DNA from: Verrucomicrobiales bacterium
Lineage (GTDB): Bacteria; Verrucomicrobiota; Verrucomicrobiia; Verrucomicrobiales; SLCJ01
Length of the DNA: 35,284 nt
Direction of reading: 5' to 3'
Assembly (NCBI GenBank): GCA_024636835.1
Contig: JAGXGH010000129.1
Coordinates: 1-35,284 of the forward strand
Shown here piece after piece: positions 1 to 8,972 of the stretch. How positions within the stretch are numbered: position 1 is the first letter of the stretch; every line of letters begins with the position of its first letter. A model generated the notes under the pieces. That model ran no database searches, was not told where the DNA came from, and saw only the letters and a program-made list of their open reading frames with translations. The position numbers were made by a program, and so were the translations under genes.

Positions 1-466
1 CACCGCCACCGCCGCCGCCGGGGTGCACTTTAATCGGAGGACCGGGCTTCCCAATCTCTTCACCAATTCGAACTTGCCCGCTACACGGCTCCACCCAATC
101 GTAAATCACCCTAGGGCGCCTTTCGTTTGGCTGCCAACTTTCTTCTGCAAATGGAGGTAAGTTGTACACCTGCCACACCTCATATGGATATACACCCTTA
201 AGCGGAATTGCGCCTTCCTCGACAACTACACCGTCTTCACTTTTTTCATAAGACCCTTCGATAGCCTCAATCTTAAATAGGTACGCAATTCTACCTCTTC
301 CTTCCACCGCTTTATCTCCTTTCTCGATTCGAGTTTCGATTGGTGTAACAGAAACTCCTGGTTCCTTAATAATCTTACATTGCTTTACTGGCACATTAAC
401 TGCGAAGGCAGATAACAGACTGGCAAGAAAGGAAATTCCAATAATTGTAGTGAGATAGGTCTTCAT
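1..466 (-). CDS. secreted protein of unknown function, 3' part outside window
   Basis: The frame opens with ATG at 466 and stays open to the window edge, giving about 155 residues of a longer protein. The first 22 residues (MKTYLTTIIGISFLASLLSA) form a typical Sec signal peptide, so the product is exported. The mature part is mixed charged and hydrophobic sequence with no motif I recognise. The last visible residues are a run of glycines coded by a GCC-rich repeat at the edge, which suggests a glycine-rich linker or tail. It lies downstream of, and on the same strand as, the HEAT-like gene, with 48 bases between them, so co-transcription is plausible. Confidence is high that this is coding (signal peptide plus a long open frame) and low for any function. 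Confidence 0.7.
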   Translation of the reverse strand, partial: MKTYLTTIIGISFLASLLSAFAVNVPVKQCKIIKEPGVSVTPIETRIEKGDKAVEGRGRIAYLFKIEAIEGSYEKSEDGVVVEEGAIPLKGVYPYEVWQVYNLPPFAEESWQPNERRPRVIYDWVEPCSGQVRIGEEIGKPGPPIKVHPGGGGGG

Positions 467-514
467 TCTTCGAATTTGTGATTGAATTTTCGTTTGATCT
501 GATATTCAACGCAA

Positions 515-1513
515 TTAGCGATCATTTATCCGCTTGAGTGATGCTTCAGCAGCGAAGCGCAAACGCGGCTCGGTTTTGGCGATCTGATAGAGGATATTTT
601 TGTCGCCAGTATCGCCGTAATTGCCAAGAGCTGCGACCGCAGATAGTCGCACGGATGGGTTAGATTTGGAGTCGTTGGCGAGGCGACGTATCATTGGGTG
701 CAGTTCAATAACCCGTGATCGGGATGCGGCCTGAAGCGCAGAAACTTGGTTAGGCAAACTGGCTGCTGAACCATCCTCGAAGTAGCTCTGGATGACTGGT
801 GTTAGTTGATCCCATAGCGGATCAGTAACCTCTTGCGGGGCACGCTCTGTGAGATCCGCGATAACCATCAAGGCTGTGCCGGGTATGCTGGTGTGACTGA
901 GGGTAGTATCGCCAGGAAGATCGACGAGGTATTTAAGACCCACAGCACGGAGGGCAAGATCGGTCTCGCCTGGTGCTCTCTCTGTGGTAGGATAAATCCA
1001 CATTGAGAGATGTTGGACTGCATAGTCGCGCATGACATAATGCTGTGCGCGGTCATTAATGATAGCAGAAAGCTCTGTGGTGTAGTGGTCAGCTCCAATG
1101 CCGCGCTCACGCATGACTTCCATAATCTCGTTGGCAACGACGAACCAGGATTCTCGATGATTTCTGGCATCGCTAGGACGATGCTCACGTAAGACAGCGA
1201 ATAATGCACCAACGTCTGCCTCTGTAAGCATCTCCGAATCTAACAGTTCATCGCAGAGGACAATTCGGGATTGCCAGGTTAATGTGGCATCGGTGAGCTT
1301 TAGAAGAGCAGGGTTGGTCTGTACAGTGGAAACGGGCACAGCGTTTTTGCGAGAGGAAACTATTTCCGATTTCCATGGGTATGCTGGATCCACCTTCTGA
1401 GCATTATCTAGTTCACCCACATACTGTATGGAGTGATCACCAAGCTGCCACCATGCAATAGTACCGCCTGCTACAAGGAATATGGCTAGTGCTATGACGA
1501 TGTTAGGTTTCAT
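515..1513 (-). CDS. membrane-anchored or exported HEAT-repeat-like protein
   Basis: A 332-residue protein. Residues 1-22 (MKPNIVIALAIFLVAGG then polar) form an uncleaved anchor or signal peptide. The rest is rich in alpha-helical segments. The C-terminal part (about 265-330) reads like HEAT/armadillo repeats: a helix ending in RRLAND, then VRLSAVAALGNYGD, then LRFAAEASLKRI. HEAT repeats usually mediate protein-protein contacts; no catalytic motif is seen. The start is the only ATG before the hydrophobic segment, and no Shine-Dalgarno sequence precedes it. The gene sits between two other exported proteins on the same strand. A second protein of similar style (anchor plus helical repeats) occurs at 21362-21934. 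The HEAT assignment is by eye and moderate. Confidence 0.75.
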   Translation of the reverse strand: MKPNIVIALAIFLVAGGTIAWWQLGDHSIQYVGELDNAQKVDPAYPWKSEIVSSRKNAVPVSTVQTNPALLKLTDATLTWQSRIVLCDELLDSEMLTEADVGALFAVLREHRPSDARNHRESWFVVANEIMEVMRERGIGADHYTTELSAIINDRAQHYVMRDYAVQHLSMWIYPTTERAPGETDLALRAVGLKYLVDLPGDTTLSHTSIPGTALMVIADLTERAPQEVTDPLWDQLTPVIQSYFEDGSAASLPNQVSALQAASRSRVIELHPMIRRLANDSKSNPSVRLSAVAALGNYGDTGDKNILYQIAKTEPRLRFAAEASLKRINDR

Positions 1514-1574
1514 GAAGAAATTTTAGTGGTTATATATTTGGCAGGGGCGCCACTAGGTGCTTGCTATTTACTTC

Positions 1575-4500
1575 CTAGCGCCTTCCGATATATTCACCGT
1601 TGACTCCGTATACATCGACATGGTGGCAATAACCACCTTCCATTCCCTCAGGGAACAGAAATTCGAGCATAATTAGCCCCGTAGCAAATTGCTCAGCGGT
1701 AAAGGTTTTGCTAGTCGTCCCGTCAAGGAAGGTTACACCTGCCCTGAAGATGACGATGTCCACATATCCGCCATCCGGTATATTGGTGACAACCAGCGGT
1801 GTGGATAGCACACTGTATTCTGGGAAGGCTGCGGATTTTGTTAATATCTGTAGTTCGTTCTGTAATGCATCTGAAACACCAATGGAGTTGACATCACCAA
1901 TATCGGCAATAGGCCCGTCCTGCCAAAGTCTGGCGATAAGGCCAAATCCTCGTCCGCCGAGTTCGGGCAGAAGCTTGAGTTTGTATGTCTCAAAGTCGAT
2001 TTCCTCGACCGGGCTTACGCGAAGTCCAGCACCCCCGGAAAAGTCGAGCGTGCGGTCGGCATCGCTGTCGTTCAATTCAAGATTGAAAATCATGTTTTGA
2101 ACGACCGAGATATCATCGGGCAGGTTGGCATTCCGGATATTGACTATGATGGTATCTGTTACCCCGCCATGAGTACCCGTGACCGAGGCCTTACCGCTGT
2201 ATGGGAATGGATGCGCAAACGGCTGATCTGCTTGACCATTCAGGCTCACGGTTTCGCTGAACTCGAAGTTCAAGCTCTCGATCGAGTAGCCACTGACGCC
2301 GGGGGTAACGATGACGGCAGGATATGAATCAAAGTCCTCGCCAATATGGTTCCCTTTTTTGTAACGGGCATAGACCTGAAATGCTTTTACGCCTCCCGCA
2401 TGTTCCTCTAGTTGGATTTTCGCCACCTTCGTATTGCCGTTGGGTAGGCAGCCTTGAAGCTGAAAGGTCGTGATCGATCCGACTGTCTCGATGTGATAAG
2501 CACTAAGCTGCTGGACCGAGTTTGAGCTATGATCTACCAACTTTCCTGTGACATTTTCAAGATCAGAGAGAGGAGGGATGGGAATTGCTAGAACGTCAAC
2601 TGCTGTCGCATCTGTCACGGGTAAGGCACCGGTAAACTCTCCGGCGAACATCATGTGGCTTACAATAGTCAGGTCGAATGACCCGCTGGCCGAACCATCA
2701 TGAGCCGTCAATCGAAGCTCGTCGCCAACACGCACATTAACTTCACCTCCATCGAGAACATTGGTTTCCAACCAACTTACCGTACCTGAATCTGTGACCC
2801 CGCTATCATAAGTCACTGTGTAGCCGGTTGCGGTTCCATCTACATTCAGTGGCATGTCAAAATACCAGTGATTAAGGTCACCACCAGCCAAAGCATTATT
2901 GGCTCCAATAAGCACAGATTGAGGCAGACGGGCACTTCCCTCGATACATGCCGGGGAGGTGACACTTCCAGCAGCATGTGGAAGCACATAGTCAATTTCC
3001 GCAAGAGTATCCGCGATCCAGTCCACCATACCATCGCTATTCGCATCTACCCCAAAAGGTTTGCGCACATCCATCGAATCAATCTGAACGGTGCGCCGCC
3101 CAATGTAGTTATCGATAAAGAATTCAACATTGTGCATACCCACAGTTAGATGAGGGGTAACGGCGCGCAAGAGCGCTTTGTGGTCGTTTCCATAAACCAT
3201 ACTATATCGACCAATGTAATCCCCATCGATACTTACTGCAATATCGAGCACTTCATGATCTCGAACATTTCCAACGAGAGTGGTACCCGCTTGCACGACG
3301 TAGACACCAGCCTCGGTCACATTGAAGTTCCAAGCAATCTTCCCACGGAAGGCATCCGAAATCAAACTACCTAAAACTTCCACCCATACATTGCTCGAGG
3401 AACTGTAAGAAGAGAGACCGACTGTTGTTGTGATGGCCTCAGAAGGCGCGTCTGCCAATAACGGGTTGGTTCCATAGGCGCGCAGTTCATCGCTGTCATT
3501 GATGCCATCGCCATCGGTATCAGCCAATGCGGGATTGGTGCCCGCCTGGAATTCATCGCGGTTGCTCAGGCCATCGCCATCGAAGTCGCCGAATTCGCCC
3601 TGGCGCTCCCGATCCAGGAGTCCGTTGTCGTTGGGGTCGAGGCCATACTGGGTTTCCCATGAGTCGAGCAGGCGGTCGTCGTCGGCGTCGGAGGACAGTA
3701 AGGCAAAACTGGACAAGGCCTCCGCCGGAATCACTTCGCGCTCCCCGCTATCCGAAGCCCACGCGATAGTGGCGTGGGGCGATCCGATGTGGCCACCTAT
3801 CTGATTGACCTCGAAAAAGTATTTTTGTCCAGCGTTCATCCACACCGGCTCACTCATTTGCGAGTCATAGACATCCCAAAGGTTGGAACCATTGTGAAAG
3901 ACCCCATGACCGGTCCCGAGCGCGGGATCAATGATCGCCAATCGGTTTTTATAGAAAGGTGTAGCATCCGAGGAAATCCAGAGTTCGGCTCCTGACTGGG
4001 CACTGAGCCAGAAGGTGTAGTATCCATCGGCCGGAGCTTCGACATATCCGCGCACGTTGACTTGCATGTATGAACCCGGGAGGCGGCCCGTCAGCTCATT
4101 GGGAAAAGGCTCCAACAGGCTGATTTCCTCCGCTGGCAGGTAGGCGGCATCGGTTTCCCGAAATCTGGCGAGGTAGTATCCGGCGGTATCATTGTTGCGC
4201 TCGAAGCGGACGTGACCTGTCGCGGAATCTCTGAGATTCGGGTCGAGATCCTGGGCAACCTCCATCCATAGGGGCACCAAGTCGTCATCCAAGTCAGCAA
4301 ACGGCCCGCCCGAGCCATCGACACGAGTGGTTTCATCGATACCATGGGCGATTTCCCAAGCATCTGGCAACTGGTCGTCATCAAGATCAGTAGCGGGGAT
4401 GCGGTAGGTTTCCAAAAACTCGGAAGGAATCACATGAAGACCTTGCACGTTGCGTGCAGCAACTATCGATTCACCGATGACTTCCACCTCGGCCAATGAC

Positions 4501-6047
4501 AATACCTGTATCTTGTTGGGATCTATGAATGAAATCTTCACCGCACTGCCTGTTGCCGTGGCGGGCAGCACCCAGGTATAGTGTTGCTGGGATGAACCGG
4601 TGAAATCCTTCGAGGAGATGGTTGCTCCCTGACCATCGAGAATGGCGATCCGGAAATCGACCAATCGATTGGCATAGGTTCCATCCGTGCGATTATAAAC
4701 CACCACCCGATCAATTCCGCGATCCGCTCCCAATTCCAGATTCCACCACGCCCCCGCACCGTTGACGGTATGCGTGACACTTCCTCCCGGCCATCCTCCC
4801 CGACGGCTGCCATCGATCGCCTTTTGGGCACCGCTGGATGAATTGTAAGTCGATGACTGGTTGGCCACCGCGCCCGACTTCAGCGCCCAGTTGGTCCACT
4901 TCTTGACATCCGGAACCGTGGAACCGCCGACGATGCTGAAAACCTCAACTTCGGTTAATGCCAGATAACCATTCCCCGCGTTATTCAAACCCAAAAGGCT
5001 TACCTTCACCGTTTTTCCGGTCACAGGCACATCAAGATCCCACGACATGCTCTCTCCCGCATTACCGGTGCCCTCGAAGAAATTCTGCCCCGCTACCTCA
5101 GTTCCTGCGGCATTAAGCACTGAAATCCTGAAGTTACTCAAGCGGGAAAAGAATCCCCAGCGATTATACAATGTGACCCGCTCGATCAGGCACTCATCGG
5201 CAAGATCGACCTTCCACCAGCTGTTGGGTTCGCTGACCGTCTCAGCGTGGAGATTTACTTTTGTATCCGTAACGCCATCGATAGCTCGGGATGCCACCCG
5301 TCCTTTGTATATGGAGCTTTGAGAAGCTACAGCACCAGGTTTCACAGCTACGTTTTCGATATTATTGGCTATGTAAGACCAAGCTGCGCTGATGTGGTTG
5401 CCACTCGTGCTCTTTCGGTTCAAAATCTCGAGGTAATATTTTTGCCCCGCCACCAATGACACCTCCCCCCCGTTCGGAAGCGTGGATGTCGAAAATGTTT
5501 GATATCCTGTAGCCAAGTCCAAGCGCCCAAGGCATACACGCTGGAAAGGCACTGCATCCGAAGAAAGCCATAGCTCTCCCTCATTTTTTCCGGCGATATA
5601 AAACTCGTATTCGCCGGTAACCGGCGCTGTAAGTAATCCGCGGAAGCGTTGACTGAAATTGCCATTCTCATCCGAAGGCCCGCCCAAACCGGCAATCGTT
5701 CCAGCCAAATCAGCTGTGGTAGCCAATACCCCGTCCTTGAATCCCTCGGAAACATTCCAACGCTCCCAAGTTAATTTGCCTGGCACGCCATCATTGACAA
5801 ATGGATCTGAGCCAACCGCTTGTTCACCAAGATTATCACGCCCGTCACCATCAAAATCATCCGTAGCGGCAGGAGACAGATCGCCGAACCACTTGGTTTC
5901 CCAGGCGTCATCAAGGCCATCCGAGTCGCTGTCGGCGGCATACGCCGAAGTCATTGCGCAGAGAAGCAATGCAGCGCCTGTGAGGCGAATACGCGATTCC
6001 TTGAAACGAAGAATCTGAAGAGTCAGTGAGCGCCGGGATGTCTTCAT
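1575..6047 (-). CDS. giant secreted protein with thrombospondin type 3, PA14 and discoidin domains
   Basis: About 1490 residues. I chose ATG at 6047 rather than the in-frame GTG at 6071 because it places a basic stretch and hydrophobic core (LTGAALLLCAMTSAYA) as a normal signal peptide. Order after cleavage: calcium-binding thrombospondin-3-like acidic repeats (DSDSDGLDDAWE; DDFDGDGRDN), a PA14-like domain (about 90-230), two F5/8 type C (discoidin-like) domains (about 235-375 and 385-540, each with AIDG and WWxxDL/WWNLEL), a second acidic repeat block, a second PA14 domain (about 620-780), a longer thrombospondin-3 block (DTDGDGINDSDE), and a beta-rich carbohydrate-binding-like region. The last 450 residues are unassigned. 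Such proteins bind glycans or surfaces outside the cell. I see no catalytic domain and no PEP-CTERM anchor. Confidence 0.9.
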   Translation of the reverse strand: MKTSRRSLTLQILRFKESRIRLTGAALLLCAMTSAYAADSDSDGLDDAWETKWFGDLSPAATDDFDGDGRDNLGEQAVGSDPFVNDGVPGKLTWERWNVSEGFKDGVLATTADLAGTIAGLGGPSDENGNFSQRFRGLLTAPVTGEYEFYIAGKNEGELWLSSDAVPFQRVCLGRLDLATGYQTFSTSTLPNGGEVSLVAGQKYYLEILNRKSTSGNHISAAWSYIANNIENVAVKPGAVASQSSIYKGRVASRAIDGVTDTKVNLHAETVSEPNSWWKVDLADECLIERVTLYNRWGFFSRLSNFRISVLNAAGTEVAGQNFFEGTGNAGESMSWDLDVPVTGKTVKVSLLGLNNAGNGYLALTEVEVFSIVGGSTVPDVKKWTNWALKSGAVANQSSTYNSSSGAQKAIDGSRRGGWPGGSVTHTVNGAGAWWNLELGADRGIDRVVVYNRTDGTYANRLVDFRIAILDGQGATISSKDFTGSSQQHYTWVLPATATGSAVKISFIDPNKIQVLSLAEVEVIGESIVAARNVQGLHVIPSEFLETYRIPATDLDDDQLPDAWEIAHGIDETTRVDGSGGPFADLDDDLVPLWMEVAQDLDPNLRDSATGHVRFERNNDTAGYYLARFRETDAAYLPAEEISLLEPFPNELTGRLPGSYMQVNVRGYVEAPADGYYTFWLSAQSGAELWISSDATPFYKNRLAIIDPALGTGHGVFHNGSNLWDVYDSQMSEPVWMNAGQKYFFEVNQIGGHIGSPHATIAWASDSGEREVIPAEALSSFALLSSDADDDRLLDSWETQYGLDPNDNGLLDRERQGEFGDFDGDGLSNRDEFQAGTNPALADTDGDGINDSDELRAYGTNPLLADAPSEAITTTVGLSSYSSSSNVWVEVLGSLISDAFRGKIAWNFNVTEAGVYVVQAGTTLVGNVRDHEVLDIAVSIDGDYIGRYSMVYGNDHKALLRAVTPHLTVGMHNVEFFIDNYIGRRTVQIDSMDVRKPFGVDANSDGMVDWIADTLAEIDYVLPHAAGSVTSPACIEGSARLPQSVLIGANNALAGGDLNHWYFDMPLNVDGTATGYTVTYDSGVTDSGTVSWLETNVLDGGEVNVRVGDELRLTAHDGSASGSFDLTIVSHMMFAGEFTGALPVTDATAVDVLAIPIPPLSDLENVTGKLVDHSSNSVQQLSAYHIETVGSITTFQLQGCLPNGNTKVAKIQLEEHAGGVKAFQVYARYKKGNHIGEDFDSYPAVIVTPGVSGYSIESLNFEFSETVSLNGQADQPFAHPFPYSGKASVTGTHGGVTDTIIVNIRNANLPDDISVVQNMIFNLELNDSDADRTLDFSGGAGLRVSPVEEIDFETYKLKLLPELGGRGFGLIARLWQDGPIADIGDVNSIGVSDALQNELQILTKSAAFPEYSVLSTPLVVTNIPDGGYVDIVIFRAGVTFLDGTTSKTFTAEQFATGLIMLEFLFPEGMEGGYCHHVDVYGVNGEYIGRR

Positions 6048-6298
6048 AGTGCGGAAGTAATTACCTAACACCCATTCTTTACAAGAAAAAACTTAAACAA
6101 CTTATGCAGACTGGACACCCACCCACCTGGGATCGCACTAAAAACCACTCAGGATCAATGAGTTAAGGAAAGACCATCATTGTTGGACACACGAATAAAA
6201 TAAAACCGTCACCTAACAAACGTCTATCACACAACGATAATACCATCGTCGCTGGACTGAGAACCAGATCAGCCCTCACACTACGGGGCATCATGTAG

Positions 6299-6595
6299 GT
6301 CGGGAAGAATTACGAGGATGGATCGTGGTGGCAGGATGAAGGACCAACGGTGTTTGGAGCTGAATCAGACGAAACGGAGGTCGGTGGATCTAGCCAGTCT
6401 TGGAGAATCAATTTTGGAGTTGGGAATCTTGAGACGATGGCAGCCCAACTCAGAGCAAAAGGTGTTTCAGTCGAAGTCGATGCGGCAATCTATCCGAAAG
6501 GCCGATTTGCCCATCTCCGGGATCCAGACGGTAACAGCATTGAATTATGGGAACCGGCAGGAGCAGATCTACGACGACCTTCTGACCAGCAGTGA
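6299..6595 (+). pseudogene. C-terminal remnant of a glyoxalase/bleomycin-resistance (VOC) family gene
   Basis: Right after a TAG at 6296-6298 the frame reads GKNYEDGSWWQDEGPTVFGA, followed by FGVGNLETMAAQLRAKGV and the VOC-family ending FAHLRDPDGNSIELWEPAG. That ending (DPDGN-x-IEL-WE) is the classic last beta strand of the fold and carries the metal-ligand glutamate. A full VOC protein of this kind needs about 30-40 more residues at the N-terminus with an alpha/beta start (typically FYxxxLG), which I cannot find in any frame upstream. A short product from the GTG at 6347 is possible, but it would lack half of the fold. I call this a truncated remnant next to the integrase-bearing region. Confidence 0.7.
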
Positions 6596-6743
6596 ATGAG
6601 GTTCAGCCCAAATCACGTCATGCAACCCCTACCCGCTGATCGGGTTCAATGACAACGTATTTACAATCATACCCAGTTAACAAGGTTCACCTCCGTCGGT
6701 TGGAGGAGCACGCGCTCATCATTGTGCAAAAAATTGGTCTGCA

Positions 6744-6950
6744 TCAGAATACTCTCCTCCTACTGGACTGCTCAAGATAGGCATCCAAATCTTGCTGTAA
6801 AAAGTAGATCCTGCCTTTGCGCGGGCCTTTACGTCTGTAATCAATCAGATCGTCCCGGGTCAGATCATATACAGATCGTGGATGTAGTCTCAGGTAAGCT
6901 GCCGCCTCCAGTACAGTATATTGTTGCGGTCCATTGTGCTGTGATTTCAT
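6744..6950 (-). CDS. excisionase-like helix-turn-helix protein
   Basis: A 68-residue protein from ATG 6950; an in-frame ATG at 6986 would add 12 residues and has a purine-rich GGAGG upstream at long spacing. Residues about 11-60 match the HTH_17/excisionase family: YTVLEAAAYLRLHPRSVYDLTR is the helix-turn-helix, followed by RRKGPRKGRIYF (wing) and QQDLDAYLE. Such proteins bind DNA and, next to a tyrosine recombinase, usually act as the directionality factor (Xis) or as a regulator. It lies 557 bases downstream of the recombinase gene on the same strand. The family call is firm; the excisionase role is inferred from the neighbour. Confidence 0.8.
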   Translation of the reverse strand: MKSQHNGPQQYTVLEAAAYLRLHPRSVYDLTRDDLIDYRRKGPRKGRIYFLQQDLDAYLEQSSRRRVF

Positions 6951-7506
6951 TGGTGAGGTAATGTCGCGCGGCACAACATGCCGCATGTCGCCACATTTAC
7001 CTCCCTCTATCCCGCCGGCACCTCATGCGCCGGGTTGAGCTGGCTAAGCCCTGAGATAGCACGCCCTCACATTACGGATTGAAGACTAGGATATTACCAC
7101 CGGTCGCCGTTATTGATTATCGACCCCACGGCTTGCTCCTGGGTCATGGTGCCGACGATCTCTCGATCTGCGGCCAAGCAACTAAATGTTACCTTCAAGA
7201 TGAATATGCTGTGTAACAGTTCTCGTTGTCTAGGGATTTTCACACCCCTCACCTGAATTTTTATTTTCTTGGTTGTAACCCACTGTAAATAAATAGTTTA
7301 CAATCAGAAGAAAATTTTAGCTATTACAGGAAAATGACTTCGAGTGAGGCGAAGAAACTCTTGGATTTGAACCGTGATCCCAACGCTAACATGAGCTTAC
7401 TTCAATAATCAGCATGGCCGAATCGCGTGCGCTTACTCGGATTCATCACCCTTATGATTTTACCCATTGGCAAAATTATGTGGCGAGTAAATATGAGGAT
7501 CGACCC
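6951..7506. other. gene-poor stretch between the Xis-like gene and the integrase
   Basis: No convincing gene. Two very short plus-strand frames are worth recording. One at 7334-7408 (MTSSEAKKLLDLNRDPNANM..., 24 residues) has AGGA just before its ATG. The other at 7414-7533 (MAESRALTRIHHPYDFTHW..., 39 residues) runs into the 3' end of the integrase on the other strand. Neither resembles a family I know; they may be remnants of an element gene. The stretch 7240-7320 is AT-rich and holds a palindrome listed separately. Confidence 0.4.
7284..7302. promoter_or_regulatory. perfect 6-bp inverted repeat, possible operator
   Basis: TGTAAA, a 7-base spacer, then TTTACA, in an AT-rich region between the integrase and the Xis-like gene. 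A direct repeat of TGTAA lies just upstream at 7274-7278. The form suits a dimeric DNA-binding protein such as the neighbouring HTH protein, but no binding partner is shown. Confidence 0.35.
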
Positions 7507-8805
7507 TCATTCGTCCAGCACCACCTCCGGTGACAAGTTCCAATAGGCTTCAGCTTCTTGCTTGCGTGTCTGCCAATTCCAGTAGTGCCTTTGCAAAATG
7601 GCCGGAGAATTTCCCATAATTCTACTGGTGACATCCAGCGATTGACTGCGGGCGAGATGGTTGGATCCGTAGGTATGCCTCAACAAGTCCTGGGGCCACT
7701 TTCCTGTCCAATGATCAGCTCGCCAGCTTTTCCAGTGCTTGCACCAATTCTTGTTAGGCATCGGGCCAACAAGTTCCTCGCCACGTCTACTACGGATATA
7801 GTCGATCCACTTTTTCAACACCGGCTCCAATTCAACAACACGACCAGAACCGGTTTTTGACAATTCAGGAGACACTTCCAATCCATCAGATTTGATATCC
7901 TCCCAGCAAAGCTCTTCCGTCTTATAACCCTTTGCAACTTTTCTGAATTCCGCTGGACGTATGGTTCCAAAGAGAGCAACCACCAGATAGGTCAGCACCA
8001 CCCAGTCCTTCGATTTCGCAGCATTTCTCAACAGCTTCTTGGTTTGCTCGTTGGTTAGGGTAACAACACCGCCTCGCTCTGCCTTATGCGGCTTTTTACC
8101 GGTGCAGGGATTTTCCGCGAGCCACCGTTCCTTGGCTGCCCAGCCCAACCATGCCGAAAGCACCCCGTAGTAGCCTGGATGATATTGAATGTATGCTTCG
8201 ATGTCACGAGGGGTGATCTCAAGGGTTTGACGTTCTTCACCAAAACCTCTCCAACCTTTTACTTCCTTGCCATCGGCGTGCTGCTTGCGACCACGATATG
8301 CAATGTCTCCGTAAATGAAATTCGTGCAATAATTGCGGCCGTTCTCAAGGTAACGACCTCTCCGCCCCATCTTATCCAGGTAACTCAACCATGCAGTATA
8401 ACACTCGACCACCGTTCCATGCTTTTTCACTGCGATCATGTCGCGCACTGCCTGCTGCGCCATCGCCGTCAATGTCTTGCCTCCCGCTTCACGCAACCTT
8501 GAATCCAGATCAATCCAGGAGCGCACATCAGATAGTTGCACCCCCGCCGATTCCATCATGGTATCAACCTTCATCCACTCTACCACCTTAGAGCCATCCG
8601 CCCCGGCTGTGATCTCTCCATGCGCCCTCTTACGCCGCTTTTCGGCATTGCAAAATTCAAGCGCATCAGCACGGGTTTTAAACTGCTTGCGAGGGTTTTT
8701 CCGACGTCCATTTACGCTCGTAATTCCCAAAGAAACCTGCCAACGACCATCCGGCAATTTTTTAGGCGTCAGCACCCCCACCGACTTCGATTTGTCTTTT
8801 TTCAT
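7507..8805 (-). CDS. tyrosine recombinase (integrase) of an integrated element
   Basis: A 432-residue site-specific recombinase. The N-terminal 60 residues (KLPDGRWQVSLGI then FKTRADALEF) form an arm-binding-like domain. A SAM-like core-binding domain lies at about 110-240, and the catalytic domain at about 245-432. Visible catalytic positions: Arg283 in FGTIRPAEF, Lys317 in LSKTGSG, Arg376 in the box DLLRHTYG, and nucleophile Tyr408 in LQRHYWNW. The usual first His of HxxR is Asp373, and the usual GH before the tyrosine is GN. The start at 8805 lies about 75 bases from a tRNA-Thr 3' fragment, the normal layout for an integrase beside its attachment site. Three TTGCA repeats lie just upstream. 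Not an integron integrase as far as I can see. Confidence 0.92.
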   Translation of the reverse strand: MKKDKSKSVGVLTPKKLPDGRWQVSLGITSVNGRRKNPRKQFKTRADALEFCNAEKRRKRAHGEITAGADGSKVVEWMKVDTMMESAGVQLSDVRSWIDLDSRLREAGGKTLTAMAQQAVRDMIAVKKHGTVVECYTAWLSYLDKMGRRGRYLENGRNYCTNFIYGDIAYRGRKQHADGKEVKGWRGFGEERQTLEITPRDIEAYIQYHPGYYGVLSAWLGWAAKERWLAENPCTGKKPHKAERGGVVTLTNEQTKKLLRNAAKSKDWVVLTYLVVALFGTIRPAEFRKVAKGYKTEELCWEDIKSDGLEVSPELSKTGSGRVVELEPVLKKWIDYIRSRRGEELVGPMPNKNWCKHWKSWRADHWTGKWPQDLLRHTYGSNHLARSQSLDVTSRIMGNSPAILQRHYWNWQTRKQEAEAYWNLSPEVVLDE

Positions 8806-8815
8806 TCAATAAAGG

Positions 8816-8840
8816 TTGCAGGAAAGTTGCAGTATTGCAA
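8816..8840. repeat. three short TTGCA repeats upstream of the integrase
   Basis: TTGCAG at 8816-8821, TTGCAG at 8827-8832 and TTGCAA at 8835-8840, between the integrase start and the tRNA fragment. Repeats spaced 8-11 bases apart at this position may be arm-type integrase-binding or autoregulatory sites. The role is inferred from position only. Confidence 0.4.
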
Positions 8841-8877
8841 TAAAATAACGAAAGTATAAGGCCTATAGAGCCATTTC

Positions 8878-8928
8878 TACTCACTTGTAATGAGTAGGTG
8901 GTCGGTTCGAATCCGACAAGCGGCTCCA
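8878..8928 (+). pseudogene. 3' half of tRNA-Thr(UGU), attachment-site end of an integrated element
   Basis: From 8879 the sequence forms a 5-bp anticodon stem (ACTCA/TGAGT, 8879-8883 with 8891-8895), a 7-base loop with anticodon TGT (8886-8888), a variable loop, a perfect T arm (GTCGG, loop TTCGAAT, CCGAC, 8901-8917), the 3' acceptor strand AAGCGGC, a discriminator T and an encoded CCA. The 5' acceptor strand (GCCGCTT expected) and the D arm are absent, so this is not a working tRNA. Integrases of this type insert into the 3' end of tRNA genes and leave such a fragment at the far end. The intact tRNA should lie to the left, outside this window. Confidence 0.8.
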
Positions 8929-8940
8929 CTTTATAGAAAT

Positions 8941-8972
8941 GCCCAAGTTCCCTGTGAGCTTGGGCATTTTTT
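8941..8972 (+). terminator. rho-independent terminator of the tRNA (first copy)
   Basis: Stem GCCCAAG (8941-8947) with CTTGGGC (8959-8965), an 11-base loop, then a T run. It directly follows the tRNA-Thr 3' fragment. Confidence 0.8.

Noticed and set aside
8850..8928. A complete tRNA-Thr gene
   Set aside because: No sequence before 8878 can pair with the 3' acceptor strand AAGCGGC or form a D arm, so only the 3' half is present.
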